DNA from: Streptantibioticus rubrisoli
Lineage (GTDB): Bacteria > Actinomycetota > Actinomycetes > Streptomycetales > Streptomycetaceae
Assembly (NCBI RefSeq): GCF_024436055.1
Contig: NZ_JANFNH010000015.1
Span: 1-64,000, forward strand
Reading direction: 5' to 3'
Length of the DNA stretch: 64,000 nucleotides
Part shown: positions 52,074 to 64,000 of the stretch, piece after piece
Layout of the letters: every line of letters begins with the position of its first letter
Position numbering within the stretch: the first letter of the stretch is position 1
Notes under the pieces: generated by a model
Databases searched by the model: none
What the model saw: only the letters and a program-made list of their open reading frames with translations
Told to the model about the DNA's origin: nothing
Made by a program: the position numbers and the translations under genes

Positions 52074-55000
52074 ATGGCGAACGAAGACAAGCTGCGGTAC
52101 TTCCTCAAGGAAGTCACCACCGAGCTTCACTCGACCCGTCAGCGCCTGCGCGAACTGGAGTCAGAGGAGCAGGAACCCCTCGCCGTCGTTGCGATGAGCT
52201 GCAGGTATCCCGGCGACGTGAAGTCCCCGGAGGACCTGTGGCGGTTGGTCGACGAGGGCCGGGACGCCATCACCGCATTCCCGGACGACCGCGGCTGGGA
52301 CGTCGAGGCGCTGTACGACCCGGACAGCGAGCGGCCCCGCACGTCGTATGCGCGGGAGGGCGGTTTCGTCACCGATGTCGCTGACTTCGACGCCGAGTTC
52401 TTCGGTATCTCGCCGCGTGAGGCGCTGGCGATGGATCCGCAGCAGCGGTTGCTGCTGGAGGCGTCCTGGGAGGTCTTCGAACGCGCTGGGATTGACCCGG
52501 CTTCGGTGCGCGGCAGCCGGACCGGGGTGTTCATCGGAGTGTCCTTCTCCGGCTACGGCGCGAGCATGCACCGTGCGGCGGATGGCACTGAAGGCCACTT
52601 GCTGGCCGGGAACGTGACGAGCGTGGCGTCCGGCCGGATCGCCTACACCTTCGGCTTCGAAGGGCCTGCGGTGACCGTCGACACCGCCTGCTCGTCCTCG
52701 CTGGTTGCCCTGCACCAAGCCGGTCAGGTGCTGCGGCAGGGCGAATGCGGACTGGCGCTGGTCGGCGGGGTGACGGCGATGCCGACGCCCACCGTCTTCA
52801 CCGAGTTCAGCCGTCAGGGCGGGCTCGCTCCGGACGGTCGGTGCAAGTCGTTCGCCGAGGCGGCCGACGGCACCGGCTGGGGCGAAGGCGTCGGCATGCT
52901 GCTCGTGGAACGACTTTCTGATGCCCAGCGCAACGGGCACCCGGTGCTGGCCGTGGTGCGTGGGACCGCGATCAACCAGGACGGGGCGAGCAACGGCCTG
53001 TCCGCACCGAGTGGCCCGGCCCAGCAGCGGGTGATCCGCCAGGCGCTGGCCAACGCCGGGCTCACGCCGTCCGATGTCGACGCTGTCGAGGCGCACGGCA
53101 CCGGGACCAGGCTCGGCGACCCGATTGAGGCGCAGGCGTTGCTGGCCACGTATGGGCAGGGCCGTGAACGCCCGTTGTGGTTGGGGTCGTTGAAGTCGAA
53201 TATCGGACACACCCAGGCCGCCGCGGGTGTGGCGGGTGTGATCAAGATGGTGCAGGCGATGCGGCATGGTGTGTTGCCGAAGACCTTGCATGTGGATGCG
53301 CCCTCGTCGCATGTGGACTGGTCTGCGGGTGCGGTGTCGTTGCTGACGGAGCGGGTTGCCTGGCCGGAGATGGGGCGGCCGCGTCGGGCTGGGGTGTCGT
53401 CGTTCGGGGTCAGTGGCACGAACGCGCATGTGATCTTGGAGCAGGCTCCTGCCGAGGACGAAGTCGCCTTGGACGAGGGGGCGTTGTCTGGTCCGGTGCC
53501 GTGGGTGGTGTCGGGTAGGAGTGAGGCTGCGTTGCGTGCGCAGGCGGCGCGGTTGGTGTCGTTCGTGGACTCTTCGCCGGGGTTGGGCCTGGTTGATGTG
53601 GGTTTCTCGTTGGCGACGACGCGTGCCGCGTTGGGGCATCGCGCGGTGGTTGTGGCGCGGGATGCTTCCGGGTTCCGGGAGGGGCTTGTCGCGTTGGCTT
53701 CGGGCGAGGTGGCGCCTGGGGTGGTGCGTGATGTGGTGTCCGAGGGCCGGTTGGCGTTCTTGTTCAGCGGTCAGGGGTCGCAGCGGGTGGGGATGGGGCG
53801 TGAGTTGTATGCGGCCTATCCGGTGTTCGCGGATGCGTTTGATGCGGTGTGTGAGCACTTTGAACTGCCGTTGAAGGATGTGCTGTTCGGCGACGATGCG
53901 GGGTTGCTGGATCAGACGGCGTATACGCAGCCTGCGTTGTTCGCGGTTGAGGTGGCGTTGTTCCGGTTGGTGGAGTCGTGGGGGCTGCGGCCGGACTTCC
54001 TGGCTGGGCATTCGGTTGGGGAGTTGGTGGCGGCGCATGTGGCGGGTGTGTTGTCGCTGGAGGATGCGTGTGTGTTGGTGGCGGCTCGTGGCCGGTTGAT
54101 GCAGGAGCTGCCTTCGGGTGGTGTGATGGTGGCGGTGCAGGCGGCGGAGGATGAGGTTGCGCCGCTGCTGGTTGAGGGTGTGAGCATTGCCGCGGTCAAC
54201 GGGCCGATGTCGGTGGTGGTCGCGGGGGATGAGCCCAAGGTCTTGCAGATCGCTTCCGCCTTTGAGGGGCGGGGTCGTAAGGCCAAGCGGTTGCCGGTGA
54301 GTCATGCGTTTCATTCGCCGCATATGGACGGCATGTTGGAGGCCTTCCGTGCGGTGGCGGCGGGGTTGTCGTATCAGGCCCCGCGGATCCCGATCGTCTC
54401 GAATCTGACCGGTGCTGTGGTCGGTGTCGAGGAGATTGGTACTGCGGAGTTTTGGGTTCGCCATGTCCGCGAGGCGGTGCGTTTCGCTGATGGCATTGCG
54501 GAGTTGGAGGCCCAGGGTGTCGCGACGTTCGTGGAGCTGGGTCCTGATGGTGCGTTGAGTGCGCTGGTGCGGGAGTGTTGCGCCGGGGATGGTGTGGCGG
54601 CGGTGGCGGCTTTGCGTAAGGGCCGTGGTGAGGTCCGCTCGTTGCTGGCTGCGGTTGGCGCGGCGTTCGTGCGTGGTGTGGTGGTGGATTGGGCGCGGGT
54701 GTTGGGGGGTGGTCGGCGGGTTGATCTGCCGACGTATGCCTTCCAGCGGGAGCGGTACTGGTTGGATTCGGGTGCGGATGTGGCGGGGGTGGAGTCGGCG
54801 GGTTTGGTGTCGGCGGGGCATCCGTTGCTGGGTGCGGCGGTGGAGTTGCCGGAGGGGTTGGTTTTCACCGGGCGGTTGGCGGTTTCCACGCATGGGTGGT
54901 TGGCCGATCACTCGGTGATGGGTTCGGTGTTGTTGCCGGGCACGGCGTTCGTGGAGTTGGCTGTGCATGCCGGTGCCCGGGTCGGCTGTGGCTTGGTGGA

Positions 55001-57500
55001 GGAGCTGACCCTCGAAGCCCCGTTGGTGCTGCCCGAACGAGGTGGCGTCCAACTACGCGTCACCATAGGCGAACCGGATGAGTCCGGCCGATGCTCGCTC
55101 CGCATCCACTCGCGTCCCGAGAACGGCGCGACGCTGTGGACCCGCCACGCCAGCGGCGCACTGAGTGCCGCCGTGCAGCCGGTGCCCGGCGAGTCGGGCG
55201 CATGGCCGCCCGCTGATGCTGAAGCCGTCGACCTCGACGGTCTCTACGACGACCTCGCCGAGGCCGGACTCGACTACGGCCCGGCGTTCCGCGGACTGCG
55301 CGCGGTGTGGCGGCACGGCGACGAGGTGTTCGCCGAAGTCGCCCTGCCGCAGGAGAACCAGGCCGACGCCCGCCGGTTCGGACTGCACCCCGCACTGCTC
55401 GACGCCGCACTGCACGCCGTCCGGCTGGGTGACTTCTTCGCCGGTTCCGACGGTGCGCGCCTGCCCTTCGCCTGGCGTGACGTGAGCCTGCACACCGTGG
55501 GCGGCAGCGCCTTACGCGTACGCATTTCGCCCGCGGGCCGGGACGCGGTGTCGCTGGCCGTTTCGGACCAACTCGGTCGGCCGATCGCCTCCGTTGAGTC
55601 GCTGGCGTTGCGGCCGATCTCGGCCGAGCAGCTTCGCGCGGCCGACGCGGCGACGCGCGATGCGCTGTTCCGCGTCGACTGGGCGGGCGTGCCGACGCCA
55701 CCGGCCACGACGAGCCGTTGCGCGGTCATCGGGGCAGAGGACTTCGGGCTCGATGCCGCCCGGTACGCGGACCTGACGTCCCTGGCGACCGATGCGGCCG
55801 CGCCGGACCTGGTGTTCGTCGCGGGCGAACCGGGCGACGACGCGCATGCGGCGGCCCATCGGGCGCTGGGGGTGGTGCGGGAGTGGCTGGCCGAGGAGCG
55901 GTTCGCCTCGTCCCGGCTGGTCGTGCTGACCCGGGGCGCGGTGGCGACGGGCACCGATCGGGACGTCACCGATCTCGGCGGCGCCGCGGTGTGGGGCTTC
56001 CTCCGCGCGGCACAGGCGGAACACCCGGACCGGTTCGTGCTGGTGGACCTCGACGAGCACGATGCCTCGCGCGCCCTGCTCGCCAGCGCGGCGGTGTCCG
56101 GTGAACCGCAGCTGGCCGTGCGCGAGGGCGCGCTGTACGTTCCGCGGCTGGCCAGGGTGGCACCACCCGCGGAAGGCGTACGGCGACCGCTGAACCCGGC
56201 GGGCACCGTGCTGATCACCGGCGCCACCGGTGCGCTCGGCAGGCATGTCGCCCGGCATCTGGTGACCGCGCACGGCGTGCGGCATCTGCTGCTGACCAGT
56301 CGTCGTGGCCCAGCAGCCCCCAACGCCGCCGAACTCGCTGCGGAGCTTGCTGAGTTGGGTGCCGAGGCGCGGATCGTGGCCTGTGATGCGGCCGACCGGA
56401 ACGAACTGGCCGCACTGCTCGCCGACATCCCCGAAGCGCACCCGCTGACCGCCGTCGTGCACGCGGCCGGTGTGCTGGACGACGGTGTGCTGGAGTCGCT
56501 GACCGCGGACCGGATCGACGCGGTGCTGCGGCCCAAGGCGGATGCGGCGCTGCACCTGCACGAGCTGACCCGCGACCTCGACCTGGCCGCGTTCGTGCTG
56601 TTCTCCTCCGCGTCGGCCACCTTCGGCAGCGCCGGGCAGGGCAACTACGCGGCCGCGAACGCCTTCCTCGACGCGCTGGCCGTCCGCCGCCGGGCGCTGG
56701 GCCTGCCCGCCGTGGCGCTGGCGTGGGGACCGTGGGCGGACGGCGGCATGGTCGATGGGCTGGACGAAGCCGATCGCGCCCGAATGGCACGCCTGGGCAT
56801 GGTGCCGCTCTCCGCGGACCAGGGGCTCGCGCTGCTGGACGCGGCGCGGTCCGTCGACGAGGCGGTGCTGGTGCCGATCCGGCTGGACACCCCTGCCCTG
56901 CGGGCGAAGGCCGGTACGGTACCGGCGTTGCTGCGCGGCCTGATCCGCGGTCCGGCCCGGCCGAAGGCCAGCCCGGCCGAAGGCCCGTCGCTGCGAGAGC
57001 GGTTGGTCAAACTGACCGAGTCGGAACGGGACCGGCTGCTGCTCGACCTGGTACGTACGCACGCCGCCGCGGCCCTCGGGCACAGCACGTCGAACGCGGT
57101 CGACGCCGGGCGCGGATTCCTGGAGCTGGGCTTCGACTCGCTGACCGCGGTGGAGTTGCGCAACGGACTCAGCGCGGCCACCGGGCTGCGGCTGCCGGCC
57201 ACCTTGCTGTTCGACTATCCGACGCCGAACGCACTGCGCGAGCATCTGCGCGCTCAGTTGGCACCGAAGGAACAGTCCGCCAGCGTGCCCGCCCTCGCCG
57301 AACTCGACCGGCTGGAAGCCCTGCTCGCGGACGTACCGGGAGACGACGACGCGCGCACCGCGATCACCACGCGGTTGCAGCGCCTGCTGTCCCACTGGAA
57401 CAGCCCCGGCGAACAACCGGAACACACAACCGACGACCTCCTGTCGGCTAGCGCCGAGGAACTCTTCGACGTACTCGACCGACAGTTCGGCAGGTCCTGA
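52074..57500 (+). CDS. Type I polyketide synthase: module 4
   Basis: The protein is 1808 residues: docking coiled coil ([20 protein letters not shown]); KS (Cys206); AT with HAFH at 744 (malonyl-CoA); DH with intact [10 protein letters not shown] (His946) and the [10 protein letters not shown] aspartate; B-type KR (LDD, Tyr1525); ACP (Ser1689); and a C-terminal docking segment. It should install a trans double bond. There is one TTA codon at 55512-55514 (residue 1147, between DH and KR), so full synthesis of this protein may require the bldA leucyl-tRNA. The ATG at 52074 is 38 bp after the previous stop; the spacer has gggggcaggcg. Confidence 0.95.
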   Translation: MANEDKLRYFLKEVTTELHSTRQRLRELESEEQEPLAVVAMSCRYPGDVKSPEDLWRLVDEGRDAITAFPDDRGWDVEALYDPDSERPRTSYAREGGFVTDVADFDAEFFGISPREALAMDPQQRLLLEASWEVFERAGIDPASVRGSRTGVFIGVSFSGYGASMHRAADGTEGHLLAGNVTSVASGRIAYTFGFEGPAVTVDTACSSSLVALHQAGQVLRQGECGLALVGGVTAMPTPTVFTEFSRQGGLAPDGRCKSFAEAADGTGWGEGVGMLLVERLSDAQRNGHPVLAVVRGTAINQDGASNGLSAPSGPAQQRVIRQALANAGLTPSDVDAVEAHGTGTRLGDPIEAQALLATYGQGRERPLWLGSLKSNIGHTQAAAGVAGVIKMVQAMRHGVLPKTLHVDAPSSHVDWSAGAVSLLTERVAWPEMGRPRRAGVSSFGVSGTNAHVILEQAPAEDEVALDEGALSGPVPWVVSGRSEAALRAQAARLVSFVDSSPGLGLVDVGFSLATTRAALGHRAVVVARDASGFREGLVALASGEVAPGVVRDVVSEGRLAFLFSGQGSQRVGMGRELYAAYPVFADAFDAVCEHFELPLKDVLFGDDAGLLDQTAYTQPALFAVEVALFRLVESWGLRPDFLAGHSVGELVAAHVAGVLSLEDACVLVAARGRLMQELPSGGVMVAVQAAEDEVAPLLVEGVSIAAVNGPMSVVVAGDEPKVLQIASAFEGRGRKAKRLPVSHAFHSPHMDGMLEAFRAVAAGLSYQAPRIPIVSNLTGAVVGVEEIGTAEFWVRHVREAVRFADGIAELEAQGVATFVELGPDGALSALVRECCAGDGVAAVAALRKGRGEVRSLLAAVGAAFVRGVVVDWARVLGGGRRVDLPTYAFQRERYWLDSGADVAGVESAGLVSAGHPLLGAAVELPEGLVFTGRLAVSTHGWLADHSVMGSVLLPGTAFVELAVHAGARVGCGLVEELTLEAPLVLPERGGVQLRVTIGEPDESGRCSLRIHSRPENGATLWTRHASGALSAAVQPVPGESGAWPPADAEAVDLDGLYDDLAEAGLDYGPAFRGLRAVWRHGDEVFAEVALPQENQADARRFGLHPALLDAALHAVRLGDFFAGSDGARLPFAWRDVSLHTVGGSALRVRISPAGRDAVSLAVSDQLGRPIASVESLALRPISAEQLRAADAATRDALFRVDWAGVPTPPATTSRCAVIGAEDFGLDAARYADLTSLATDAAAPDLVFVAGEPGDDAHAAAHRALGVVREWLAEERFASSRLVVLTRGAVATGTDRDVTDLGGAAVWGFLRAAQAEHPDRFVLVDLDEHDASRALLASAAVSGEPQLAVREGALYVPRLARVAPPAEGVRRPLNPAGTVLITGATGALGRHVARHLVTAHGVRHLLLTSRRGPAAPNAAELAAELAELGAEARIVACDAADRNELAALLADIPEAHPLTAVVHAAGVLDDGVLESLTADRIDAVLRPKADAALHLHELTRDLDLAAFVLFSSASATFGSAGQGNYAAANAFLDALAVRRRALGLPAVALAWGPWADGGMVDGLDEADRARMARLGMVPLSADQGLALLDAARSVDEAVLVPIRLDTPALRAKAGTVPALLRGLIRGPARPKASPAEGPSLRERLVKLTESERDRLLLDLVRTHAAAALGHSTSNAVDAGRGFLELGFDSLTAVELRNGLSAATGLRLPATLLFDYPTPNALREHLRAQLAPKEQSASVPALAELDRLEALLADVPGDDDARTAITTRLQRLLSHWNSPGEQPEHTTDDLLSASAEELFDVLDRQFGRS
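53742..54761 (+). repeat. Malonyl-AT block, copy 2 (module 4)
   Basis: This is the partner of 48913-49944. It shares the T/G-ending codon signature and the same sequence through HAFH to the YAFQRERYW end of the AT. Confidence 0.85.
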
Positions 57501-57546
57501 CGTGATCAACGCACACCGCCCCACCGCCGCAAGGAGCTGACGCCAG

Positions 57547-60500
57547 ATGTCGAACGAGGAGAAGCTTCTCGATTACCTCAGGCGTGCCACCGTCGACCTC
57601 GGCGAGGCCCGCCGCCGCGTCCAGGAGCTTGAGGCGGGAGAACAGGAACCCATCGCCATCATCGGCATGAGCTGCCGCTACCCGGGCGGGGTGAACTCCC
57701 CGGAGGGTCTCTGGCAGTTGGTGGCCAACGGCGGCGACGCGATCTCGCCGTTCCCGACCGACCGCGGCTGGGACCTGGCCGCGCTCTACGACCCGGACCC
57801 GGACCACACCGGCACCAGCTACGTGCGGGAGAGCGGGTTCCTGCACGACGCAGCCGAGTTCGACCCAGCACTCTTCGGCATCTCACCGCGTGAGGCGGCG
57901 GCGATGGACCCGCAGCAGCGGTTGCTGCTGGAGATCTCCTGGGAGGCCTTCGAGCGGGCCGGGATCGCGCCGACCTCGCTGTCCGGCAGCCGGACCGGTG
58001 TGTTCGCCGGACTGATGTACCACGACTACGCGACCCGGCTGCACGAGATACCGGACGGCGTCGAGGGCTACCTCGGCACGGGCAACTCGGGCAGCGTCGT
58101 CTCCGGGCGGGTGGCCTACACCTTCGGCCTGGAAGGCCCCGCGGTCACCATCGACACGGCGTGCTCGTCATCCCTGGTGGCCCTGCACCTGGCCGCCCAG
58201 TCACTGCGCAAGGGCGAATGCACGCTGGCGCTGGCCGGTGGCGTCACCGTGATGTCCACCCCGGCCGCGTTCGTGGAGTTCAGCAGGCAGCGCGGGCTGG
58301 CCGCGGACGGCCGCTGCAAGTCCTTCGCAGGCGCGGCGGACGGCACCGCATGGTCCGAGGGTGCGGGGATGCTGCTCGTGGAGCGGTTGTCCGACGCCCA
58401 GCGCAACGGGCATCCGGTGCTGGCCGTGGTGCGCGGCACCGCGGTGAACCAGGACGGTGCGAGCAGCGGCCTGACCGCGCCCAACGGCCCCGCGCAGCAG
58501 CGCGTGATCCGCCAGGCCCTGGACAGCGCCGGGTTGACCGCCCAGCAGGTCGACGTGGTGGAGGCGCACGGCACCGGAACCACTCTCGGCGACCCCATCG
58601 AGGCACAGGCGATCCTGGCCACGTACGGGCAGGATCGCGAACGCCCGGTGTGGCTCGGCTCGTTGAAGTCCAACATCGGGCACTCCCAGGCCGCGGCCGG
58701 GGTGGGCGGCGTGATGAAGATGGTTCTGGCGATGCGGCACGGTGTGCTGCCGAAGACGCTGCACGTGGACGAGCCGACGCCCAAGGTCGACTGGTCGGCC
58801 GGTGCCGTCTCCCTGCTGACCGAGCCCACCGAGTGGCCGCAGACCGGCGAGCCGCGCCGGGCGGGTGTCTCTTCGTTCGGAGTCAGTGGCACCAACGCGC
58901 ATGTCGTGCTTGAGCAGTCACCGGTGGCGGAGCCGGAGCCGGAACCGGAGCCGGTCGCGACCGTCGCGCCGTGGGTGCTTTCCGGCGCGACAGAGCAGGC
59001 ATTGCGTGCCCAGGCCGCCCGTCTGCTGTCCTTCGCGGCCGCCACGACAGGGTTGAACCAGGTGGACGTGGGCTTCTCGCTGGCGACCGGCCGGGCCGCG
59101 CTCGAACACCGGGGCGCGGTGGTTGCGTCCGACCTGGACGCTCTCCGCGCCGGTCTTGCGGCCCTGGCGACCGGGGACGCGAACGGTGCCGTACGGGGTG
59201 TTGCCGCGGCGGATGAGCGTGCGGTGTTTGTGTTTCCGGGTCAGGGTTCGCAGTGGGTGGGTATGGCGGTGGGTCTGTTGGGCTCGTCGTCGGTGTTTGC
59301 GGAGTCGATGCGGGCGTGTGCGGGGGCGTTGGCGCCGTTTGTTGAGTGGTCGTTGCTGGATGTGTTGGGTGATGCGGCGGCGTTGGAGCGGGTTGATGTT
59401 GTTCAGCCTGTGTTGTTTGCGGTGATGGTGTCGCTGGCGGCGTTGTGGCGTTCGTATGGGGTGGAGCCTGCCGCTGTGGTGGGGCATTCGCAGGGTGAGA
59501 TCGCGGCCGCATATGTGTCTGGTGCGTTGTCGTTGGAGGACGCTGCGCGGGTTGTGGCGTTGCGCAGTCGGGCGTTGCTGGCGTTGTCGGGCCGGGGTGG
59601 GATGGTGTCGGTCTCGCTGCCGGTCGCTGAGGTTACTGAGCGTGTGGAGCGTTGGGGTGGTCGGGTCTCTGTTGCTGCGGTGAACGGGCCGGGCTCGGTG
59701 GTGGTCTCCGGTGATGTCGATGCCCTGGATGAACTTCTTGCCGAAGCGGAGGCGGACGGGGTTCGGGCGCGCCGGATTCCGGTGGATTATGCGTCGCATT
59801 CGGCGCATGTGGAGGAGATCCGCGACGAACTCCTGACCGTCCTGGCCGATATCACCCCGCGCACTTCCGAGGTGCCGTTCTACTCCACGGTGAGCGTCGA
59901 GCGGATCGACACCCGTGTGCTGGATGCCGACTACTGGTACCGCAACCTGCGCCAGACGGTCCGGTTCGAGGAGACCGTCCGCCTGCTGGCGGAGCAGGGG
60001 CACCGGCTGTTCGTGGAGTCCAGCGCACACCCCGTACTGGCGATGGGCATCCAGGAAACATCGGAAGAGCTCGTGGCCCTGGGTTCGTTGCGTCGTGATG
60101 AGGGCGGCCTGGACCGCTTCTTGCTGTCGCTGGCCGAGGCCCATGTGCACGGTGCCAGCGTCGACTGGCCGACCGTCTTCCCCGGCGCCCGCCGTACCGA
60201 CCTCCCGACATACGCCTTCCAACGCCAGCGCTACTGGCTCGAAGCAGGCACCCCCGCCGGGACGGTGAACGCGGGCGACGCCGAGTTCTGGCGCGCGGTG
60301 GAGCGCGAAGACCTGGAGCGTGTGGCGGACACGCTGAACGTGGACGGCGCTGACCCGCTGAGCAAGGTGCTGCCCGCCATGTCCGCCTGGCGTAGGGCCC
60401 GCGCCGAGGAGTCCACGGTGAACTCCTGGCGATACGGCGTCGCCTGGCATGCGATCGCCGAGGCGACCGCTCCGCGGCTGTCGGGGAACTGGCTCGTGGT

Positions 60501-63500
60501 GCGGCAGGCCGGGCGGTCCGACGAGTGGGCGTCCGCCACCGTCGCAGCGTTGACCAAGCATGGCGCGCACGTGGTTGAGGCTCATGTGGCCGATGTCGAC
60601 CGGGAGGCGCTGCGAGCCGTTCTGCCGTCCGACATCGAGCTGTCCGGTGTGCTGTCCCTGCTCGGTCCGGCCGAGGAGCCGCACTCACTGCACCCCGTGT
60701 TGTCCATCGGTGTGGCCGGAACGGTCGCGCTGGTGCAAGCGCTCGGGGACGCCGGGATCGACGCGCCCTTGTGGTGCGTCACCCGGGGCGCGGTTGCCGT
60801 GGGCGGCTCCGACCGGGTGTCCAGCGCGGTGCAGGCACAGGTGTGGGGGCTCGGCCGGGTTGCGGCCTTGGAGCACGCAGAGCGCTGGGGCGGTTTGGTG
60901 GACCTGCCCGAGGCGATCGATGATCGGGCGCTGACCCGACTGGTCGGTGTGCTGGCCGACGCCGGTGACGAGGATCAGCTAGCGGTGCGCTCCGCCGGTG
61001 TGTTCGTGCGTCGACTCCGGCCCGCTCCGGTAGCGGAGCGCGCTGTCCGCAAGTGGCGGCCGTCCGGCACCGTACTGGTCACCGGCGGAACCGAACCGCT
61101 GGGTGCGCGGGTCGCGCAGTGGCTGGCCCAACAGGGCGCGGAACACCTGCTGTTGACCAGCCCCGGCCCCCGGGACACCACCGGGCTTGAGACTGAGCTG
61201 GCCGAGCTGGGTGCGAAGGTCACCGTCGCCGTCTGCGACGTGACCGACCGGGACGCGGTGGCACGGCTGCTGGCCTCGGTCCCCGCCGAGTACCCGCTCA
61301 CCGCGGTGGCGTACTCCTCTCCCGCCGCGGAGATGTCCGCGCTCGCCGAGACCCAACTCGCCGACTTCGCATCGGTGTTGTCTTCCCGGGTCTCCGGCGC
61401 CACACACCTGGACGAACTGCTCGACCACGAGTCGCTGGAAGCCGTTGTCTTCTTCTCCTCGGTTGCCGGGGTCTGGGGCAGCGGCCGTCAGGGTGCGTAC
61501 GCGGCGGGCAACGCGTTCCTGGATGCGTTGGCCGAGCGGCGGAGGGCCGCTGGCGCGCGGGTGATCTCGGTGGCCTGGAGCCCGTGGCAGGGCTCGGAGA
61601 CCGCCGCCGACGAGGCCGGTGCGGAGTTCCTGCGCAAGCGCGGGTTGCGGGCGATGGCACCTGACCTGGCGCTCACCGTGCTGCAACAGGTTCTCGACCA
61701 CGACGAGCCGTTCGTCGCGGTGGCGGACGTGGACTGGGACCGGTTCCTGCCGGGGTTCACCGCACTGCGGCCGAGCCCGTTGTTCGCCGAACTGCCCGAC
61801 GTGCAGCGCATCGCGGCCGCGGCAGAACAAGGCAGCGCGGAGCAGTCAACTACCGCTTCTGAGCTGGTGCGCAGCCTGTCCGGACTGGCTGAGTCGGAGC
61901 AGCAGCGGATCGTCCTCGATCTGGTGCGCGGCCACTTGGCGGCCGTGCTCGACCACGCCACCCCGGACGCTGTGGCCGTCGAACGCGCCTTCCGCGAGTT
62001 GGGCTTCGACTCGCTGACCGCGGTGGACCTGCGCAACCGGCTCAACACCGCCACCGGTCTCAAGCTGCCCGCCACGTTGGTGTTCGACTACCCGACCCCG
62101 GTGGCGCTCGCCGAGTTCCTGCGCGCCGAACTCGTCGGTGCGGGCCGTGCGGTCGCCGCGGTGGCGACCGTCGCGCCGGTGGACGACGAGCCGATCGCGA
62201 TCGTCGGCATGGCCTGCCGCTTCCCCGGCGACGTGCGCACGCCGGAGGAACTGTGGCAACTGGTGGAGGGCGGCCACGACGCGGTGTCCGGACTGCCGGA
62301 GAACCGCGGCTGGGACCTCGACGCGTTCTACGACCCAACCCGCCAGCGGCCCGCCACCTCCTACGTTCGGCACGGCGGATTCCTGCATGACGCGGATGAG
62401 TTCGATCCGGCGTTCTTCGGTATCTCGCCGCGTGAGGCGCTGGCGATGGACCCGCAGCACCGGTTGCTGCTGGAGACATCGTGGGAGGCGTTCGAACGGG
62501 CCGGAATCGAACCGGCGTTGATGCGCGGCAAGCAGGTCGGGGTGTTCGCCGGGACCAACGGCCAGCACTACATGCCGCTGCTGCAAGGTGGCCAGGAGGC
62601 CTTCGACGGCTATCTGGCGACCGGTAACGGTGCGAGTGTGTTGTCGGGCCGGGTTTCGTACACGTTCGGTCTCGAAGGCCCTGCGGTGACGGTGGACACG
62701 GCGTGTTCCTCGTCGTTGGTGGCGTTGCATCTGGCGGCGCAGGCGTTGCGGCAGGGTGAGTGTGAACTGGCGTTGGCCGGTGGTGTGACGGTGATGTCGA
62801 CCCCGGACATGTTCTTTGAGTTCAGCCGCCAGAACGGGCTGTCCGAGGACGGCCGCTCCAGGGCATTCGCCGCTGAGGCGTCCGGCTTCGGTCTAGCCGA
62901 GGGCGCGGGGATGCTGCTCGTCGAGCGGTTGTCCGACGCGCGTCGCAATGGGCATCCGGTGTTGGCGGTGTTGCGTGGTTCGGCGGTGAATCAGGATGGT
63001 GCGTCGAACGGTTTGACGGCGCCGAATGGTCCTTCGCAGCAGCGGGTGATCCGCCAGGCGTTGGCGAACGCCGGGCTTGGTGCGTCGGATGTGGATGTGG
63101 TGGAGGCGCACGGCACCGGCACCTCCCTCGGTGATCCCATTGAGGCGCAGGCGTTGCTGGCGACGTATGGCCAGGATCGTGAACGTCCGTTGTGGTTGGG
63201 GTCGTTGAAGTCGAACATCGGGCACGCGCAGGCCGCCGCTGGTGTGGCCGGGGTGATGAAGATGGTCCTGGCGATGCGGCATGGTGTGCTGCCCAAGACA
63301 CTGCATGTGGACGAGCCGACACCTCAGGTCGATTGGTCTACCGGTGCGGTGTCCTTGCTGACCGAGCAGGTTGAGTGGCCGGAGACGGGGCGGCTGCGGC
63401 GGGCTGCGGTGTCGTCGTTCGGGATCAGCGGGACGAACGCGCATGTGATCCTCGAAGAGGCGCCTGTTGTTGAGGCGGCCGGGGCCGAGGTGGGCGACGC

Positions 63501-64000
63501 GCCTGTCCCGTGGGTGGTGTCGGGTAAGAGTGAGGCTGCGTTGCGTGCGCAGGCGGCCCGGCTGTTGGCCTTTGTGGACTCTGCTTCGGGGTTGAGTCCA
63601 GCGGATGTGGGTTTGTCGTTGGCTGTGGGTCGTGCGGTTTTTGAGCATCGGGCTGCGGTGGTTGCGGCTGACGTGGCTGGCTTCCGTGCTGGTTTGGCCG
63701 CGTTGGCGGATGCGGGTGCGGCGCCGGGTGTGGTGCAGGGTGTGGCTGGTGCCGGTGACCGTGCGGTGTTTGTGTTTCCGGGTCAGGGTTCGCAGTGGGT
63801 GGGTATGGCGGTGGGTCTGTTGGGCTCGTCGTCGGTGTTTGCGGAGTCGATGCGGGCGTGTGCGGGGGCGTTGGCGCCGTTTGTTGAGTGGTCGTTGCTG
63901 GATGTGTTGGGTGATGCGGCGGCGTTGGAGCGGGTTGATGTTGTTCAGCCTGTGTTGTTTGCGGTGATGGTGTCGCTGGCGGCGTTGTGGCGTTCGTATG
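57547..64000 (+). CDS. Type I polyketide synthase: module 5 and start of module 6 (partial)
   Basis: The gene is open to the window end, at least 2151 residues. Docking coiled coil ([16 protein letters not shown]). Module 5: KS (Cys206), AT with YASH at 748 (methylmalonyl), a degenerate KR and ACP (Ser1489). The KR NADPH loop reads GGTEPLG instead of GGTGxLG and the VVHTAGV strand is AVAYSSPAA, though the QGAYAAGN tyrosine remains. It resembles the redox-inactive KR of the pikromycin ketone module, so a keto group should persist. Module 6: KS (Cys1720) and the first part of an AT that matches the methylmalonyl type. The ATG at 57547 has aaggag upstream. Remaining domains and any thioesterase lie outside the window. 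Confidence 0.95.
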   Translation, partial: MSNEEKLLDYLRRATVDLGEARRRVQELEAGEQEPIAIIGMSCRYPGGVNSPEGLWQLVANGGDAISPFPTDRGWDLAALYDPDPDHTGTSYVRESGFLHDAAEFDPALFGISPREAAAMDPQQRLLLEISWEAFERAGIAPTSLSGSRTGVFAGLMYHDYATRLHEIPDGVEGYLGTGNSGSVVSGRVAYTFGLEGPAVTIDTACSSSLVALHLAAQSLRKGECTLALAGGVTVMSTPAAFVEFSRQRGLAADGRCKSFAGAADGTAWSEGAGMLLVERLSDAQRNGHPVLAVVRGTAVNQDGASSGLTAPNGPAQQRVIRQALDSAGLTAQQVDVVEAHGTGTTLGDPIEAQAILATYGQDRERPVWLGSLKSNIGHSQAAAGVGGVMKMVLAMRHGVLPKTLHVDEPTPKVDWSAGAVSLLTEPTEWPQTGEPRRAGVSSFGVSGTNAHVVLEQSPVAEPEPEPEPVATVAPWVLSGATEQALRAQAARLLSFAAATTGLNQVDVGFSLATGRAALEHRGAVVASDLDALRAGLAALATGDANGAVRGVAAADERAVFVFPGQGSQWVGMAVGLLGSSSVFAESMRACAGALAPFVEWSLLDVLGDAAALERVDVVQPVLFAVMVSLAALWRSYGVEPAAVVGHSQGEIAAAYVSGALSLEDAARVVALRSRALLALSGRGGMVSVSLPVAEVTERVERWGGRVSVAAVNGPGSVVVSGDVDALDELLAEAEADGVRARRIPVDYASHSAHVEEIRDELLTVLADITPRTSEVPFYSTVSVERIDTRVLDADYWYRNLRQTVRFEETVRLLAEQGHRLFVESSAHPVLAMGIQETSEELVALGSLRRDEGGLDRFLLSLAEAHVHGASVDWPTVFPGARRTDLPTYAFQRQRYWLEAGTPAGTVNAGDAEFWRAVEREDLERVADTLNVDGADPLSKVLPAMSAWRRARAEESTVNSWRYGVAWHAIAEATAPRLSGNWLVVRQAGRSDEWASATVAALTKHGAHVVEAHVADVDREALRAVLPSDIELSGVLSLLGPAEEPHSLHPVLSIGVAGTVALVQALGDAGIDAPLWCVTRGAVAVGGSDRVSSAVQAQVWGLGRVAALEHAERWGGLVDLPEAIDDRALTRLVGVLADAGDEDQLAVRSAGVFVRRLRPAPVAERAVRKWRPSGTVLVTGGTEPLGARVAQWLAQQGAEHLLLTSPGPRDTTGLETELAELGAKVTVAVCDVTDRDAVARLLASVPAEYPLTAVAYSSPAAEMSALAETQLADFASVLSSRVSGATHLDELLDHESLEAVVFFSSVAGVWGSGRQGAYAAGNAFLDALAERRRAAGARVISVAWSPWQGSETAADEAGAEFLRKRGLRAMAPDLALTVLQQVLDHDEPFVAVADVDWDRFLPGFTALRPSPLFAELPDVQRIAAAAEQGSAEQSTTASELVRSLSGLAESEQQRIVLDLVRGHLAAVLDHATPDAVAVERAFRELGFDSLTAVDLRNRLNTATGLKLPATLVFDYPTPVALAEFLRAELVGAGRAVAAVATVAPVDDEPIAIVGMACRFPGDVRTPEELWQLVEGGHDAVSGLPENRGWDLDAFYDPTRQRPATSYVRHGGFLHDADEFDPAFFGISPREALAMDPQHRLLLETSWEAFERAGIEPALMRGKQVGVFAGTNGQHYMPLLQGGQEAFDGYLATGNGASVLSGRVSYTFGLEGPAVTVDTACSSSLVALHLAAQALRQGECELALAGGVTVMSTPDMFFEFSRQNGLSEDGRSRAFAAEASGFGLAEGAGMLLVERLSDARRNGHPVLAVLRGSAVNQDGASNGLTAPNGPSQQRVIRQALANAGLGASDVDVVEAHGTGTSLGDPIEAQALLATYGQDRERPLWLGSLKSNIGHAQAAAGVAGVMKMVLAMRHGVLPKTLHVDEPTPQVDWSTGAVSLLTEQVEWPETGRLRRAAVSSFGISGTNAHVILEEAPVVEAAGAEVGDAPVPWVVSGKSEAALRAQAARLLAFVDSASGLSPADVGLSLAVGRAVFEHRAAVVAADVAGFRAGLAALADAGAAPGVVQGVAGAGDRAVFVFPGQGSQWVGMAVGLLGSSSVFAESMRACAGALAPFVEWSLLDVLGDAAALERVDVVQPVLFAVMVSLAALWRSY
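59218..60240 (+). repeat. Methylmalonyl-AT block, copy 3 (module 5)
   Basis: This segment is nearly identical to copy 1 in module 1, including the post-AT linker ([19 protein letters not shown]). The start is sharp after a KS-AT linker unrelated to module 1. Confidence 0.85.
62923..64000 (+). repeat. Module 6 copy of the KS(3' half)-AT block shared with module 1
   Basis: This is the partner of 37136-38213. The methylmalonyl-AT part begins at 63763 and is cut by the window end. Confidence 0.85.

Overview
The window looks like a Streptomyces chromosome. It has very high GC, strong third-position GC bias, GTG/TTG starts, mycothiol chemistry (mca), an LAXTG surface protein and an AICE-type element. 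The left ~30 kb is mostly core housekeeping; the right ~36 kb is the start of a glycosylated type I polyketide (macrolide-like) gene cluster that runs off the right edge.

Region 1 (1-9.7 kb) holds an enoyl-CoA hydratase, a GAF-GGDEF protein, hutH, a short LAXTG surface protein, an L,D-transpeptidase lipoprotein, pobA, a DUF2165 membrane protein and a cupin. Three decayed genes sit among them: an FtsX-like permease stub, a frameshifted DUF6247-type gene and a truncated partner gene.

Region 2 (9.81-15.77 kb) is a ~5.95 kb integrated element inserted in the 3' end of msrA. It encodes a large serine integrase, a rolling-circle (RepSA-like) initiator, a small protein, a GntR regulator and two coupled small genes. 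Its right end supplies a replacement msrA 3' end plus terminator, so msrA stays intact; the displaced native tail lies at the left junction. No FtsK-like transfer gene is visible. Both int and rep contain one TTA codon.

Region 3 (15.7-28.3 kb) holds msrA, metB, a sigma-like protein with a downstream membrane protein, a MarR regulator, ilvA, a DrrAB-like ABC exporter behind a palindrome-rich promoter, greA, a DUF4307 protein, mca, a small membrane protein and a 1076-aa NTPase-TPR protein.

Region 4 (28.3-64 kb) is the cluster. rmlA and rmlB make dTDP-4-keto-6-deoxyglucose. A TylF-family sugar O-methyltransferase and a DegT/DesI-type aminotransferase follow, the latter overlapping the first of four PKS genes. 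The PKS reads: loading KSQ-AT(malonyl)-ACP; M1 KS-AT(mm)-DH-ER-KR-ACP; M2 KS-AT(mm)-KR-ACP; M3 KS-AT(mal)-KR-ACP; M4 KS-AT(mal)-DH-KR-ACP; M5 KS-AT(mm)-degenerate KR-ACP; M6 KS-AT (cut by the window end). The predicted chain after M5 is CH3CH2CH(CH3)CH(OH)CH(CH3)CH(OH)CH2CH=CH-CO-CH(CH3)-CO-ACP, an enone reminiscent of macrolide ketones. AT blocks are near-identical between modules and differ in codon usage from their surroundings, pointing to recombination or gene conversion. I could not assign the cluster to a named compound. I recognised no tRNA, rRNA or CRISPR array.
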